A stretch of DNA of 64,000 bases, taken from CAVTHW01 sp963734625. GTDB taxonomy: Bacteria; Acidobacteriota; Terriglobia; Bryobacterales; Bryobacteraceae. The notes beneath the pieces were generated by a model that worked only from the letters and a program-made list of their open reading frames with translations, searched no databases and was not told the origin of the DNA. The first letter of the stretch is position 1. Each line of letters starts with the position of its first letter. The stretch is taken from assembly GCA_963734625.1 (NCBI GenBank), contig CAVTHW010000001.1:186001-250000 (forward strand), written 5' to 3'. A program made the position numbers and the translations under genes. Positions 11,126 to 19,904 of this stretch are shown here, piece by piece.

Positions 11126-12152
11126 CTCCGAAGTGGGCGAGCACGCGGAGCGCGAAGTAGGTCAGCCATTTGCTGGGTTCTCCCTTCCTCTCGACGTCCG
11201 CCCACATCTTGCCGTTTAGCGAACTCTCCATGACCCATTTGCCCTCCGAAGTCATCTTCTCTTCGACGACCCGAAGCGGCCTTTCCAGCACGGCGGACCT
11301 GGGTGTGCCTAGTGCGGCGAACGCGTACAGGGTCTCCAGAATGTCCGAATTGTAGTGCAACGGGAAGCCGAACTTCAGCCACCCCGGTTTGGGTTTCGGG
11401 TCGCCTGGTCCCCCTTTGGCCAGGAACGCGTCCCGCTGATCGGACATCCACTGCTTCACGGTCTGGCCGGCGGGCAATCCGCCACGCCCGGGATTACTGG
11501 CAAGCACAGCCTGCCACTCCTTCTGCCTCCCGGGCACGTACACGTAGACCTCGCGCTCTAACATGCGGCCGACCAGCAGCTTGATCGCCGACTTAATAGC
11601 CGGCGTCCTGTCTTTCGGAGGCGTCTGCGAAAAGCAGAGGAGCAGTTTCGGCTGGGCCATATAGCAGGCCGGCAGCAGGGAATAGGCCATGGCGCCGCAA
11701 TCGAGGCCCCCGTCTTTCACGACTCTCCGCGCCAGGGTTTCACGCTCCTGCCGGACCACCGGGTGGTCCCCGTAGTCCAAACGCGTCAGCGCGGCAAGGA
11801 TGTTGGCGGTCAGGCATTGCCCGCCGTCTTTGCTCACCCACGTGCGCCGTTCCAGTATCTCGCCGATCCCCGGCGCGATCCGCGGATCGTTCCCATCGGC
11901 CAGGAACTGGCCCAGGAAGATCACCTGCCAGTATTTGCCGGTGTATTTTTCGTAAGGCTTCTCGTCACGCCAGAACCGGTGTCCGCAATTGAGTATCTTC
12001 TGGGTGACGCCGTAATGCATCAAGCGCGACTTCGCCCGCACCAGCTTCGGGCTGGTCTCTGGCTCACCCAACAGATGCCGAAGGGTCAGATAGCGAACCG
12101 GAGGATTATCCTCTTCGAGAAGCCAATCGATTACCCCCATGTTTTCACCCAA
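11109..12152 (-). CDS. Conserved hypothetical protein, alpha/alpha-toroid (prenyltransferase-like) fold
   Basis: A 347-residue soluble protein without signal peptide or membrane segment. The opening MGVIDWLLEEDNPPVRYLTL and the repeated helical pattern resemble bacterial hypothetical proteins classed with squalene-cyclase or protein-prenyltransferase alpha/alpha toroids. No DXDD or other cyclase catalytic motif is seen, so an enzymatic role in terpene synthesis is not supported. Two in-frame start codons are possible, at 12152 and 12140. The gene is isolated, convergent with norZ. Function unknown. Confidence 0.6.
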   Translation of the reverse strand: MGENMGVIDWLLEEDNPPVRYLTLRHLLGEPETSPKLVRAKSRLMHYGVTQKILNCGHRFWRDEKPYEKYTGKYWQVIFLGQFLADGNDPRIAPGIGEILERRTWVSKDGGQCLTANILAALTRLDYGDHPVVRQERETLARRVVKDGGLDCGAMAYSLLPACYMAQPKLLLCFSQTPPKDRTPAIKSAIKLLVGRMLEREVYVYVPGRQKEWQAVLASNPGRGGLPAGQTVKQWMSDQRDAFLAKGGPGDPKPKPGWLKFGFPLHYNSDILETLYAFAALGTPRSAVLERPLRVVEEKMTSEGKWVMESSLNGKMWADVERKGEPSKWLTYFALRVLAHFGGVTPA

Positions 12153-12301
12153 GATTTACGATTTGATTCCCTGGCCAGCAACCAGCATATACCTACCCGC
12201 CGTGGTCGAAGCTGCCTCTTCTGACTCCCTTATCGCGACGCCAACGCAATCGAGGTAGCTCGCTTGGCAGGGTCAAGAACGGCGCCAGAAGCGGACCCGT
12301 C

Positions 12302-12820
12302 TTAGTAGGTGATCGTCGCCGAGGTTAGGACTTTGCCGGCGCTGAGGAGCACCACGGTCTCGGTTCCGGTCTCTGGCCGCAGGTAATGGAATGTCTCGAA
12401 TGTCCGTCCTTGGGTGACCTCGGTCGTGGACATGGTCGGCCGGCCGAACTTGAGGATAAGCGTAGACCTCTCCATGCCCCCCGGGACGTCGGCCGGCGTG
12501 GGGAACTTAGGCTCCGCCGGACGCTGGGCCGCCTGTACGACCGTCGGCGGCTTGTTGGGAACGGTGTTGGCTAACTTGGCGGATGCGTTGTCGACGATCT
12601 CGAACTCCGGGTAGGCGCGTTTGTTCTTGGCTGCGGGTGATGGCCTTCCCGGCGCAGGCGAGGGCGCTGCCGAGACGGAGTCTGTCGTTTTCTGGCTCAT
12701 GCCGGCGAAGTCGCCCGACGAGCGCAGGTACAAATACACGGCCGCCGGAGCGAGCAACATCAGGGCCACTCCCAGGGCCACCCCTATCGTCATCAACGGG
12801 CTCTGTTTTGATTCGCCCAT
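12302..12820 (-). CDS. Membrane-anchored hypothetical protein with BamE/SmpA-like C-terminus
   Basis: A 172-residue protein with one N-terminal membrane helix (about residues 10-31), a Pro/Ala-rich low-complexity linker (about 45-110), and a small C-terminal domain of about 55 residues. That domain has the pattern LKFGRPTMST, then FHYLRP, then VVLLSAGKV, which resembles the SmpA/BamE or outlying-lipoprotein fold (a P-turn followed by a phrase ending in a VxFxxGKV strand). It is not a lipoprotein, since no lipobox cysteine is present. It is transcribed away from the antiporter gene. The domain assignment is tentative. Confidence 0.5.
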   Translation of the reverse strand: MGESKQSPLMTIGVALGVALMLLAPAAVYLYLRSSGDFAGMSQKTTDSVSAAPSPAPGRPSPAAKNKRAYPEFEIVDNASAKLANTVPNKPPTVVQAAQRPAEPKFPTPADVPGGMERSTLILKFGRPTMSTTEVTQGRTFETFHYLRPETGTETVVLLSAGKVLTSATITY

Positions 12821-12918
12821 ATCGGTTCACACCTCCGACCGCCTGCCCGCGGCTCGCGGTACGAGATCATTCTGGGGGCGGAGGGCGGGAATGTAAATAC
12901 TGGCATTGGTTAGCAGAG

Positions 12919-12935
12919 TTCTATCCTGGATAGAA
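12919..12935. promoter_or_regulatory. Perfect 17-bp palindrome before the antiporter gene
   Basis: TTCTATCC (12919-12926) and GGATAGAA (12928-12935) are perfect mirror arms around a single T. The repeat ends ten bases before the ATG of the antiporter gene and also lies in the divergent region shared with the minus-strand gene at 12302-12820. It could be an operator, or a hairpin in the 5' leader that covers the ribosome-binding site. Confidence 0.45.
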
Positions 12936-12945
12936 TTGATGAAAG

Positions 12946-14298
12946 ATGAGCTATCCTTCTCCATTCTTTCCGGCGCTCTTTCTGGCCGGTAGCCCCGAGT
13001 CGATAGCGGTTCCCCTGTCCATGCTGGTGGTCTTCGGCTCCGCCAAGCTGATGGCCGAGGTTTTTGAGCGCCTTCACCAGCCGGCCATCGTGGGGGAGAT
13101 CCTGGCTGGTATCCTGATCGGACCCAGCGTGATGGGATGGATGGCCCCCAACCAGTTGCTTACCGCGCTGGCCGACCTGGGGGTCATGTTCCTGCTCTTC
13201 CGGGTTGGTCTGGAGGTGAAGGCCAGCGAGTTGATGGAAGTGGGCGGACGGGCGACGCTCGTGGCAGCGCTCGGAGTCCTTCTGCCGTTCGCCGCGGGTT
13301 GGGGAATCCTGCTGGCTTGGGGGGCGCCGCAGGTCGAGGCGATCTTCGTGGGAGCGGCGATGGTGGCCACCAGCGTCGGCATCACGGCCCAGGTCCTGGC
13401 CTCGAAGGGGTTGCTGCAGGAACGCACCAGCAAGATCATCCTGGCCGCGGCCGTCATCGACGATGTCCTTGGCTTGCTGGTGCTGGCGCTGGTCAGCAGC
13501 TTCGCCAAGGGCGGCGTGCGCGTGATGGAACTCGCCGCCACGGCGGCGATCGCCATCGGCTTCACTGTCCTGGTGGCGAAGTGGGGCGCCAAGGCAATGG
13601 GGCGCATCGTGCCGCACGCTGAACAGAGGCTTCGCGTCGGGGAAGCGCAGTTCGCGCTGGCCATGATTCTCCTGTTCGGGCTCTCGCTGCTGGCGGTGTA
13701 CGCCGGCGTGGCGGCGATCATCGGCGCGTTCCTGGCGGGAATGGCCATGGCGGAGAGCGCTGGCCGGCGCGTTCGCGACCTGGCCCACGGCGTGACGGAG
13801 TTGCTGGTTCCGTTCTTCCTGGCGGGCATCGGCCTGCATTTCGATCTGAAGGTATTCGCGGATTCCTCCACGCTCCTCCTGGCGCTGGTGATCCTGGCCG
13901 CGGCCGTGGCCTCGAAGTTCATCGGATGCGGGGCGGGCGCCCTCGGGCTGGGCAGGCGCGACGCGGCCCGCGTCGGCGCCGGCATGGTCCCCCGCGGAGA
14001 AGTGGGTATGGTGGTCGCGCAAATTGGACTGGCGATGGGTGTCATCACCCAGTCCATCTACGGGATCGTGGTATTCATGGCGGTGACGACCACACTGGTG
14101 GCTCCTCCTCTTGCTCAACTTCCTTTACCGCGACTTGATGAAGCCCGGGCGGGGAGGAAGAGGCCTTCCGGCTGGGCTGAGCTACCCCGGTTTTCGGCAC
14201 CCCGTACCCTCTTGGCGGGATGTCCAGACGCGGGCCGGTCGCCTATTCTGGTAAGCAGTCAAGGGAAATGTCGGACTTCTACCAGACTGGCGCCGTAA
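12946..14298 (+). CDS. Cation/proton antiporter, CPA2 (KefB/NapA-like), C-terminus frameshifted
   Basis: CPA2 monovalent cation/proton antiporter with about 12 membrane helices: HQPAIVGEILAGILIGP in the N-terminal half, the conserved Asp pair in VIDDVLGLL, and the MVPRGEVGMV motif near the end. It lacks the TrkA-N domain of full-length KefB. After residue 386 the raw frame gives a non-family tail to 14298. Moving to frame 2 at 14111 gives LLNFLYRDLMKPG and then to frame 3 at about 14151 gives GEEEAFRLG and a TGA at 14178-14180, which is how relatives end. The natural gene therefore probably ends at 14180, with two extra bases present. It leads the glycosyltransferase, MscS-like and kinase/regulator gene series. 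Confidence 0.85.
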   Translation: MSYPSPFFPALFLAGSPESIAVPLSMLVVFGSAKLMAEVFERLHQPAIVGEILAGILIGPSVMGWMAPNQLLTALADLGVMFLLFRVGLEVKASELMEVGGRATLVAALGVLLPFAAGWGILLAWGAPQVEAIFVGAAMVATSVGITAQVLASKGLLQERTSKIILAAAVIDDVLGLLVLALVSSFAKGGVRVMELAATAAIAIGFTVLVAKWGAKAMGRIVPHAEQRLRVGEAQFALAMILLFGLSLLAVYAGVAAIIGAFLAGMAMAESAGRRVRDLAHGVTELLVPFFLAGIGLHFDLKVFADSSTLLLALVILAAAVASKFIGCGAGALGLGRRDAARVGAGMVPRGEVGMVVAQIGLAMGVITQSIYGIVVFMAVTTTLVAPPLAQLPLPRLDEARAGRKRPSGWAELPRFSAPRTLLAGCPDAGRSPILVSSQGKCRTSTRLAP

Positions 14299-15498
14299 CG
14301 ACGCTGCACCGGCTCAAGCCTAACAGTATCGAGCGGTTGGAGAGCGACCTGGAGCGGTTCTCTCGCAACCGTCCGATCGGATTGGTGTTGCCGGCACTCT
14401 ACTCCGAGTTCGAGACACCCTCCATGCAAAGGATTGCGTCCGAGCTCCGGCAAGTCCGATATCTCCAGCGAATTGTAGTATCTCTGGGCAGGGCGACCAG
14501 GGAGCAGTTCAATCGAGTGCGCTCGTTTTTCGGGGATTTTTACACGCCTGTGACCATCATCTGGGTGGATGGGGACAGGCTCCAGGGCTTGTTGGGGATG
14601 CTTGAAGAGAAGGGCCTATCGCCGGGGATGGACGGCAAGGGGAGGTCCTGCTGGCTGGCCTATGGTTATCTTCTGGCCAGGCGCGACTGCGACGTCATCG
14701 CCCTGCACGACTGCGACATCGTCAACTACGAGCGGCAGTTGCTGGCGCGGCTCTGCTACCCGGTGGCACACCCCAACCTGGGGTTCGAGTTCTGCAAGGG
14801 CTACTACGCCCGGGTGACCGACCGGATGCATGGCCGCGTGACGCGCCTCTTCATGACCCCGCTGATCCGGGCCCTGGAGAGTATGGCGCCCGGAGCGCCG
14901 TTCCTGCAGTTCCTGGACAGCTTCCGCTACCCGCTGGCGGGTGAGTTCGCGATGGACGTGAACCTGGCGCGGGTGAACCGGATTCCAGGCGATTGGGGCC
15001 TGGAAGTCGGGGTGCTGGCCGAGGTGTATCGCAACTGCGCCGCCTCCAGGGTCTGCCAGGTGGACCTCACCGACAACTACGAGCACAAGCACCAGGCCCT
15101 CTCCGAAGGCGATTCCACGAAGGGGCTGCGGCGCATGACGGCGGACATCGCCAAGTCGCTGTTCCGCACCATGGCCGGCGGAGGGCCTGGTGTTCACCGC
15201 CGACCACTTCCGCAGCCTGGAGGTGCGCTACGTGCGCATCGCGCAGGACACCATCGCCCGCTATTACGCCGACGCGATGCTGAACGGGCTGAAGTTCGAC
15301 CGGCACGGCGAGGAGATCGCGGTGGCGACGTTCGCCAAGAGCCTGCGGCAGGCCGCCGCCGAGTTCATCGAGGACCCGCTCGGGCTGCCCCTGATCCCCA
15401 ACTGGAATCGGGTGCTCGCGGCGATCCCGGAGTTCTTCGACCTGCTCCAGGATGCGGTGGAGAAGGATGCGCGCAGTCCATCCGCCGCGGCGGCCTGA
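14268..15498 (+). CDS. GpgS-like glycosyltransferase (GT81 type), one frameshift
   Basis: GT-A fold retaining glycosyltransferase resembling glucosyl-3-phosphoglycerate synthase, which joins a nucleotide sugar to 3-phosphoglycerate. Residues 1-304 show LPALYSEFE (41-49), GKGRS (123-127), the metal-binding HDCD (147-150), PLAGEF (222-227), DWGLEVGV (242-249) and a histidine in YEHKHQ. After codon 304 (15179) one extra base shifts the frame. Reading from 15181 continues with EGLVFTADHF and ends normally at TGA 15496-15498. The raw frame instead runs on and appears fused to the next gene, giving an artefactual 874-residue product. About 409 residues when corrected. The start at 14268 has AAGGGA close upstream. 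Eleven bases separate it from the next glycosyltransferase. Confidence 0.75.
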
Positions 15499-15509
15499 CG
15501 GCGCGGGAG

Positions 15510-16844
15510 ATGCCCGAGACAATTCTTTCTGGCGACGCCTTGAGGGCGGCGGAGTCCATCCAGCGGGCGGACATCGTCATCGGCATCCCGAGCTACAACA
15601 ATTCGAGCACCATCGGCCACGTCACGCACGCGGCTTGTGCCGGACTGGCGAAGTACTTCCCCAACCTTAAGGGCGTCATCATCAACTCCGACGGCGGCTC
15701 GACCGACGGCACGCCCGAGGCGGTGCTCTCGGCCCGCATGGAGGATGCGCGCCTGCTGCTGGTCTCCACGCCGCTTTCGGGCGTGCATCGGATGTCGTTC
15801 CCCTACCACGGGATTCCCGGAAAGGGCAGCGCCTTCCGGCTCATCTTCCAGATGGCGGAGCGGCTCGAGGCCAGGGCCTGCGCGGTGGTCGATTCCGATT
15901 TGCGTTCGATTACCCCGGAGTGGTTCGACCTGCTGCTGCGCCCCATCCTGCTCGCGGACTTCGACTTCGTGGCGCCTTACTACCACCGCCACAAGTACGA
16001 CGGAACCATCACCAACAGCATCGTGTATCCGCTGACGCGCGCGCTCTACGGCCTGCGCGTCCGGCAGCCCATCGGAGGCGAATTCGGAATCTCCGCCCGC
16101 CTGATCTCCCGCTATCTGAAGAGACAGGACTGGGAGACCGACGTGGCGCGGTACGGCATCGACATCTGGATGACCACCATCGCCATCGCGGAAGGGTTTC
16201 GAGTGTGCCAGAGCTTCCTCGGCGCCAAGCTGCACGACGCCAAGGACCCGGGATCGGATCTGAGCGCCATGCTGCACCAGGTGGTAGGCAGCGTCTTCAT
16301 GTTGATGCAGGAGTACGAGGACGTCTGGATGAACCGCTCAGGCAGCAGTCCAGCCGATCTTTTCGGCTTCCGCTTCGACGTGGGCCTCAATCCGGTTGAG
16401 GTCAACGTGGAGCGCATGATCGCCGCTTTCAAGCGGGGCAGCGAGGACCTTTTCGAAGTCTGGTCATCGGCGCTTGAGCCGGACACCGCCGAAGCCGTGC
16501 GGGCGCTGGCCGGAAGCGCATCCGGCGGAACTGGCCCGTTTCACCTGGACGACGAGCTGTGGACGCGCGTGGTGATGGATTTCGCCTGCGCTTACCGGCA
16601 TCGGCGGGTGGCCAGGGGTCACTTGATTAGATCGCTGACCCCTCTGTATCTGGCGCGAGTGGCCTCGTTTGTGATGGAGACGCGCGACCTCGTGTCGGCG
16701 GAGGTCGAAGAGAAGATCGAGCGATTGTGCGTCTGCTTTGAAGAACAGAAGCCGTATCTGAAATCCCGCTGGGCCGCGAGCGAAAACGGCGCGCGGCCCG
16801 AATCCGACAAGTCGCGGCCCGAACGGGCGGAAGTGGAGGTGTGA
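15510..16844 (+). CDS. Mannosylglycerate/glucosylglycerate synthase-like glycosyltransferase
   Basis: A 444-residue family-2-like GT-A glycosyltransferase. Motifs: IPSYN (26-30), SDGGSTDGT (60-68), GKGSA (104-108), the DXD metal site DSD (128-130), QPIGGEF (186-192), a YGIDIW block after the conserved RQDWETD, and a metal-ligand-like histidine in AKLHDAKD (242). The order and spacing follow mannosylglycerate synthase of GT78 (Rhodothermus type), which makes a charged osmolyte from nucleotide sugar and glycerate. The exact donor and acceptor cannot be read from sequence. The start at 15510 is supported by GGGAGA upstream. Its neighbour is a GpgS-like enzyme, so the two may act in one pathway, or the second may extend the product of the first. 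No phosphatase gene is present here. Confidence 0.72.
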   Translation: MPETILSGDALRAAESIQRADIVIGIPSYNNSSTIGHVTHAACAGLAKYFPNLKGVIINSDGGSTDGTPEAVLSARMEDARLLLVSTPLSGVHRMSFPYHGIPGKGSAFRLIFQMAERLEARACAVVDSDLRSITPEWFDLLLRPILLADFDFVAPYYHRHKYDGTITNSIVYPLTRALYGLRVRQPIGGEFGISARLISRYLKRQDWETDVARYGIDIWMTTIAIAEGFRVCQSFLGAKLHDAKDPGSDLSAMLHQVVGSVFMLMQEYEDVWMNRSGSSPADLFGFRFDVGLNPVEVNVERMIAAFKRGSEDLFEVWSSALEPDTAEAVRALAGSASGGTGPFHLDDELWTRVVMDFACAYRHRRVARGHLIRSLTPLYLARVASFVMETRDLVSAEVEEKIERLCVCFEEQKPYLKSRWAASENGARPESDKSRPERAEVEV

Positions 16845-16847
16845 ATC

Positions 16848-17553
16848 ATGCTCGAAACCATGCGGCTGGTCCTGGAAGGCGTCCTGGACCGCCTCGAGTT
16901 GGCAGGCGACTACCTACTTGCCGCCGCTGCTGGCGGCGCTGATTATCGTGCTGGGCGCCTACCTCATCGCGCTGGTTGCGCGGTGGACGCTGAACCGGGC
17001 GTTCAAGGGCGCCGCCGTTGACAGGTTCCTGCGCCGCAGCGGGCTGGCCTTCATGCTCGACGGCTCCGGCCGCTTGCGCGCCACTCCGATTCTGGCGCGG
17101 ACGGCCTACTGGGCCATCCTGCTCGCGGGCTTTCTCGCCGGCCTGAGCATCTTCAACACGGATCTTACGACGAAGCTGACGCAGACCTTCGTCCTCCTGC
17201 TGCCGAAGCTGGCGGTGGCCGGGATGATTCTGCTGGCCGGCTTTTGGCTGAGCCACTATCTCGGGCGGAGCGCTCTGGTTTGGGCGGTGAACGAGGGGAT
17301 TCCACGACCCCGCGGCATCGCCGGCGCCGTTCGGCTCGTCATCATGTTCGTTGCCGTCGTGGCGGCGGCGGACCATCTCGATTTCGCCCGCAACGTCTTC
17401 CTGGCGGCGTTTATTATCCTGATCGGTGGAGCGACCCTGGCAGCCAGCCTGGCCCTCGGCCTGGGAGGGCGCGACACAATCAGACGCTACTTCGGAGAGA
17501 AGAAGACGCAGAGCGAGGAGCCGGCCGAGCGGTCGCTCTGGAACCACCTTTGA
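16848..17553 (+). CDS. MscS-like transmembrane-helix protein, frameshifted near the start
   Basis: Small membrane protein with about five helices. From 16848 (ATG) the product begins MLETMRLVLEGVLDRLELAGDY; one extra base near 16915-16918 moves the frame, and the continuation LPPLLAALIIVLGAYL runs open to TGA at 17551-17553. Joined, this makes about 234 residues and fits the TM-helix repeat proteins related to mechanosensitive channels; the soluble beta and alpha/beta domains of MscS are missing. Without the correction, only a TTG at 16918 could start the long frame. The gene begins three bases after the glycosyltransferase stop and precedes the kinase gene by about 40 bases. A role in sensing or relieving turgor is inferred from family and context. 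Confidence 0.62.
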
Positions 17554-17592
17554 CCCCCCGTGGCACAATTGGAATGTGCGGCGGGTGATTCA

Positions 17593-18936
17593 GTGAAATC
17601 CCGTACTTGGCCTGTCCTGTTTTTCGGTTTCGGCAGCCTGGTTCTGCTCATCGCTCTGGCCGGGCTGGGCGCCGCGCGCAGAGCCTCGCAGATTCGCACC
17701 GAGATGGCGGCCATCTACGAATCCCATCGCGAGACCACGATGATCCTGAACGACATCCGCTCGGGGGTCAACCTATCCGGGATTTACGTCAGGGATTACC
17801 TTCTCGATCCTTCCCACCTGCTGGCCTCCTCGCACCGCCAGCGGTTGCTGGAGATCCGCACCTCGACTGCGCGTCAACTGGAGCAACTGCGGGCGCGCAT
17901 CGGCAAAGAGGACGCCGGCGCGCTGGCGCGAATGAGCGCGGAGCTGGACGGCTACTGGGACTCGCTGGATCCGCTGTTCGACTGGACCCCCCAGCAGAAG
18001 ACCGCTCTGAGCAGTTTCTTTCTCAGGCAGACCGTCCTTCCCCGCCGCGACGCCGTGCTCGAAATCGCGCGCGGCATCCGTGAGTTCACCGACGCCAACC
18101 TCCGATTGCAGCAGGCCAGTATCCAGCGCAGCCAGACCGGCTTCTACCGTTACCTGGCGTGGATGCTGTCCGTTGTCATCTTGCTGGGAGTGTTGGTCGC
18201 CGCCATCAGCGTCTTCAGGATCACGCGGCTGGAAAACGAGAGAGAGGGACAGCAAGCGCGCACGGCGCGGGCCGAGGGCGAGCTCCGGCGGCTGTCCCGC
18301 GAGCTGGTCCGCGCGCAGGAGTCCGAGCGAAAGTCGCTCTCCCGAGAGCTGCATGACGAGGTCGGACAGACCCTGACCGCCTTGCGCATGGAACTGGCCA
18401 ACCTGGAGGCCGTCCGCACGTCGCCGGGAGAGGAGTTTTCCACGCGCCTGAGAGAGGCGAAACAGCTTGCGGAGCAAACCCTGGCTTCCGTCCGCAACCT
18501 GGCCATGGGGCTCCGGCCCGCCATGCTGGACGATCTGGGATTGGGTCCGGCCCTGGAGTGGCAGGGACGGGAGTTTTCCCGCCGCAGCGGGATTCCGGTG
18601 AACGTCCAGATCGACGGCGACCTCGAACACCTTCCCGAGACTCACGGCACATCGGTCTTCCGAATCGTCCAGGAGGCGCTCACCAATTGCGCCCGGCACT
18701 CCCAGGCCAAGAGCATCCGCATCACGGTTCACGGAGGCCCGGCCGCGGTGCGGGTCAGCGTGCAGGACGACGGGGTCGGGTTGCAGTCCCTCGATTCCCC
18801 GGGCCGCGGCTTGGGCCTGATCGGAATCGAGGAACGGGCTCGGGATCTCGGCGGCCTGATGACCATCGACTCGCAGCCGGGCAAGGGCATGACATTGCGC
18901 GTCGAGATTCCCTTGTCCCAGGAGGCGACGGCTTGA
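17593..18936 (+). CDS. Sensor histidine kinase, NarL-family partner (HisKA_3)
   Basis: Two membrane helices (about residues 5-25 and 195-215 from the GTG at 17593) enclose a periplasmic domain of about 170 residues. A coiled-coil linker, the HisKA_3 dimerisation domain with the phosphorylation site in ELHDEVGQTL and a HATPase domain (N-box EALTNCARHSQA, G-box GRGLGLIGIEERA) follow. I prefer the GTG at 17593 to the GTG at 17560 because the paralogous kinase at 45996-47363 aligns from the same VKSR position. The stop overlaps the start of the response regulator. Its place after the osmolyte and MscS-like genes suggests it senses osmotic or envelope stress, which is inference. Confidence 0.9.
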   Translation: MKSRTWPVLFFGFGSLVLLIALAGLGAARRASQIRTEMAAIYESHRETTMILNDIRSGVNLSGIYVRDYLLDPSHLLASSHRQRLLEIRTSTARQLEQLRARIGKEDAGALARMSAELDGYWDSLDPLFDWTPQQKTALSSFFLRQTVLPRRDAVLEIARGIREFTDANLRLQQASIQRSQTGFYRYLAWMLSVVILLGVLVAAISVFRITRLENEREGQQARTARAEGELRRLSRELVRAQESERKSLSRELHDEVGQTLTALRMELANLEAVRTSPGEEFSTRLREAKQLAEQTLASVRNLAMGLRPAMLDDLGLGPALEWQGREFSRRSGIPVNVQIDGDLEHLPETHGTSVFRIVQEALTNCARHSQAKSIRITVHGGPAAVRVSVQDDGVGLQSLDSPGRGLGLIGIEERARDLGGLMTIDSQPGKGMTLRVEIPLSQEATA

Positions 18937-19583
18937 CGCCCATTCGCATCCTGCTCGCCGATGACCACGGCATCGTGAGACGCGGGCTCCACTACATGCT
19001 GGAACGGGCGCCTGGGATGGAGGTCGCCGGAGAAGCGGCCGACGGGCGGGAAGCGGTGAAGATGGCGGAATCGCTCAACCCCGACGTCGTGGTCATGGAC
19101 ATCGCCATGCCCAACCTGAACGGCATCGAAGCCACCGCGCAGATCGTAAAGAGGAACCCGAAGATCGGCGTTATCATCCTCAGCGTGCATTCCGACGAGA
19201 CCTACATCGCCCGCGCGCTGTCGTCGGGCGCCAAGGGCTATCTGCTCAAGGATTCCGCCGAGGCCGATCTCATCCGGGCCGTCCGCGCCGTGTCCGAGGG
19301 CCGCCCCTTCTTCAGCCCGGCCATCACCCAGACGCTGCTGGAGGACTACATGCGGCGTCTCCAGCAGCAGAACCTTCAGGATTCCTACGACCTGCTCACC
19401 GACCGCGAGAAGGAGATCCTGCAACTGCTGGCGGAGGGAAAGTCCAACAAGGAAGTCGCCGCACTACTGGAGTTGAGCCTCTACACGGTGGAGACGCACC
19501 GCTCGAACATGATGCAGAAGCTGAATCTGCACAACACGGCCGAGATCGTGCTCTACGCTGTCCGAAAGAAGATCATTTCCTGA
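18933..19583 (+). CDS. LuxR/NarL-family response regulator
   Basis: A 216-residue regulator with an N-terminal receiver domain (acidic pair DD in LLADDHG, phosphoacceptor Asp in VVMDIAMPN, conserved Lys in GYLLKDS) and a C-terminal LuxR helix-turn-helix (LTDREKEILQLLAEGKSNKEVA, VETHRSNMMQKL). No ATG is available: the frame begins at TTG 18933-18935, which overlaps the kinase stop and has GGAGG about eight bases upstream. It is the cognate partner of the preceding kinase by overlap. It is closely similar to the regulator at 45374-46024, including the shared C-terminal end AVRKKIIS. Confidence 0.92.
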   Translation: MTPIRILLADDHGIVRRGLHYMLERAPGMEVAGEAADGREAVKMAESLNPDVVVMDIAMPNLNGIEATAQIVKRNPKIGVIILSVHSDETYIARALSSGAKGYLLKDSAEADLIRAVRAVSEGRPFFSPAITQTLLEDYMRRLQQQNLQDSYDLLTDREKEILQLLAEGKSNKEVAALLELSLYTVETHRSNMMQKLNLHNTAEIVLYAVRKKIIS

Positions 19584-19596
19584 CCGCGCGGGTCAG
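19580..19596. terminator. Palindrome at convergent gene ends that carries both stop codons
   Basis: CTGACC (19580-19585) and GGTCAG (19591-19596) form a 6-bp stem with loop GCGCG. The plus-strand TGA at 19581-19583 ends the response regulator. The minus-strand TGA at 19595-19593 ends the facing hypothetical gene. The same arrangement, with TAG stops, occurs at 33159-33180. Confidence 0.5.
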
Positions 19597-19904
19597 CGGT
19601 TCTTGTAACTGTATGGCGCCCGAAGCTGTGTCAGCCGGTCCAATTTCCGCAGATGGTCCCAGGAGGCGGCCTGCGAAGGTTTCGTCTCCGCTTTGGGCTC
19701 GGGTCCTGGATCTCGAAGCTGCGGTGCGTCCGCTTTCGCCGGTGCGGCGACCGCGGCGGTCCGATATTTCTTCACCGCGGACTTGCTCTTCTTGATGTAG
19801 GCATTCACGAGGTGCGAGCTCCGCGAACTGGCGGGAACCGTGCCTTCCTCCCCTTCCAGCCATTCAACGACAGGGTTCTTGGGATGCTTCTCTTGGTTCG
19901 CCAT
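19593..19904 (-). CDS. Small basic hypothetical protein
   Basis: A 103-residue cytoplasmic protein starting MANQEKHPKNPVVEWLEGEEG, with a Lys/Ser-rich middle (YIKKSKSAVKKY) and an Ala/Pro/Glu-rich linker before the C-terminal RAPYSYKNR. The start at 19904 is chosen because GGAGGAG lies four bases upstream; a longer frame from 19922 has no site. No domain is recognised. It faces the response regulator and shares a stop-codon palindrome with it. Confidence 0.6.
   Translation of the reverse strand: MANQEKHPKNPVVEWLEGEEGTVPASSRSSHLVNAYIKKSKSAVKKYRTAAVAAPAKADAPQLRDPGPEPKAETKPSQAASWDHLRKLDRLTQLRAPYSYKNR

Noticed and set aside
14100..14180. Programmed frameshifting at the antiporter C-terminus
   Set aside because: Two separate +1 steps would be needed and no slippery site with a stimulating structure is evident. 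Insertions or sequence errors explain it more simply.
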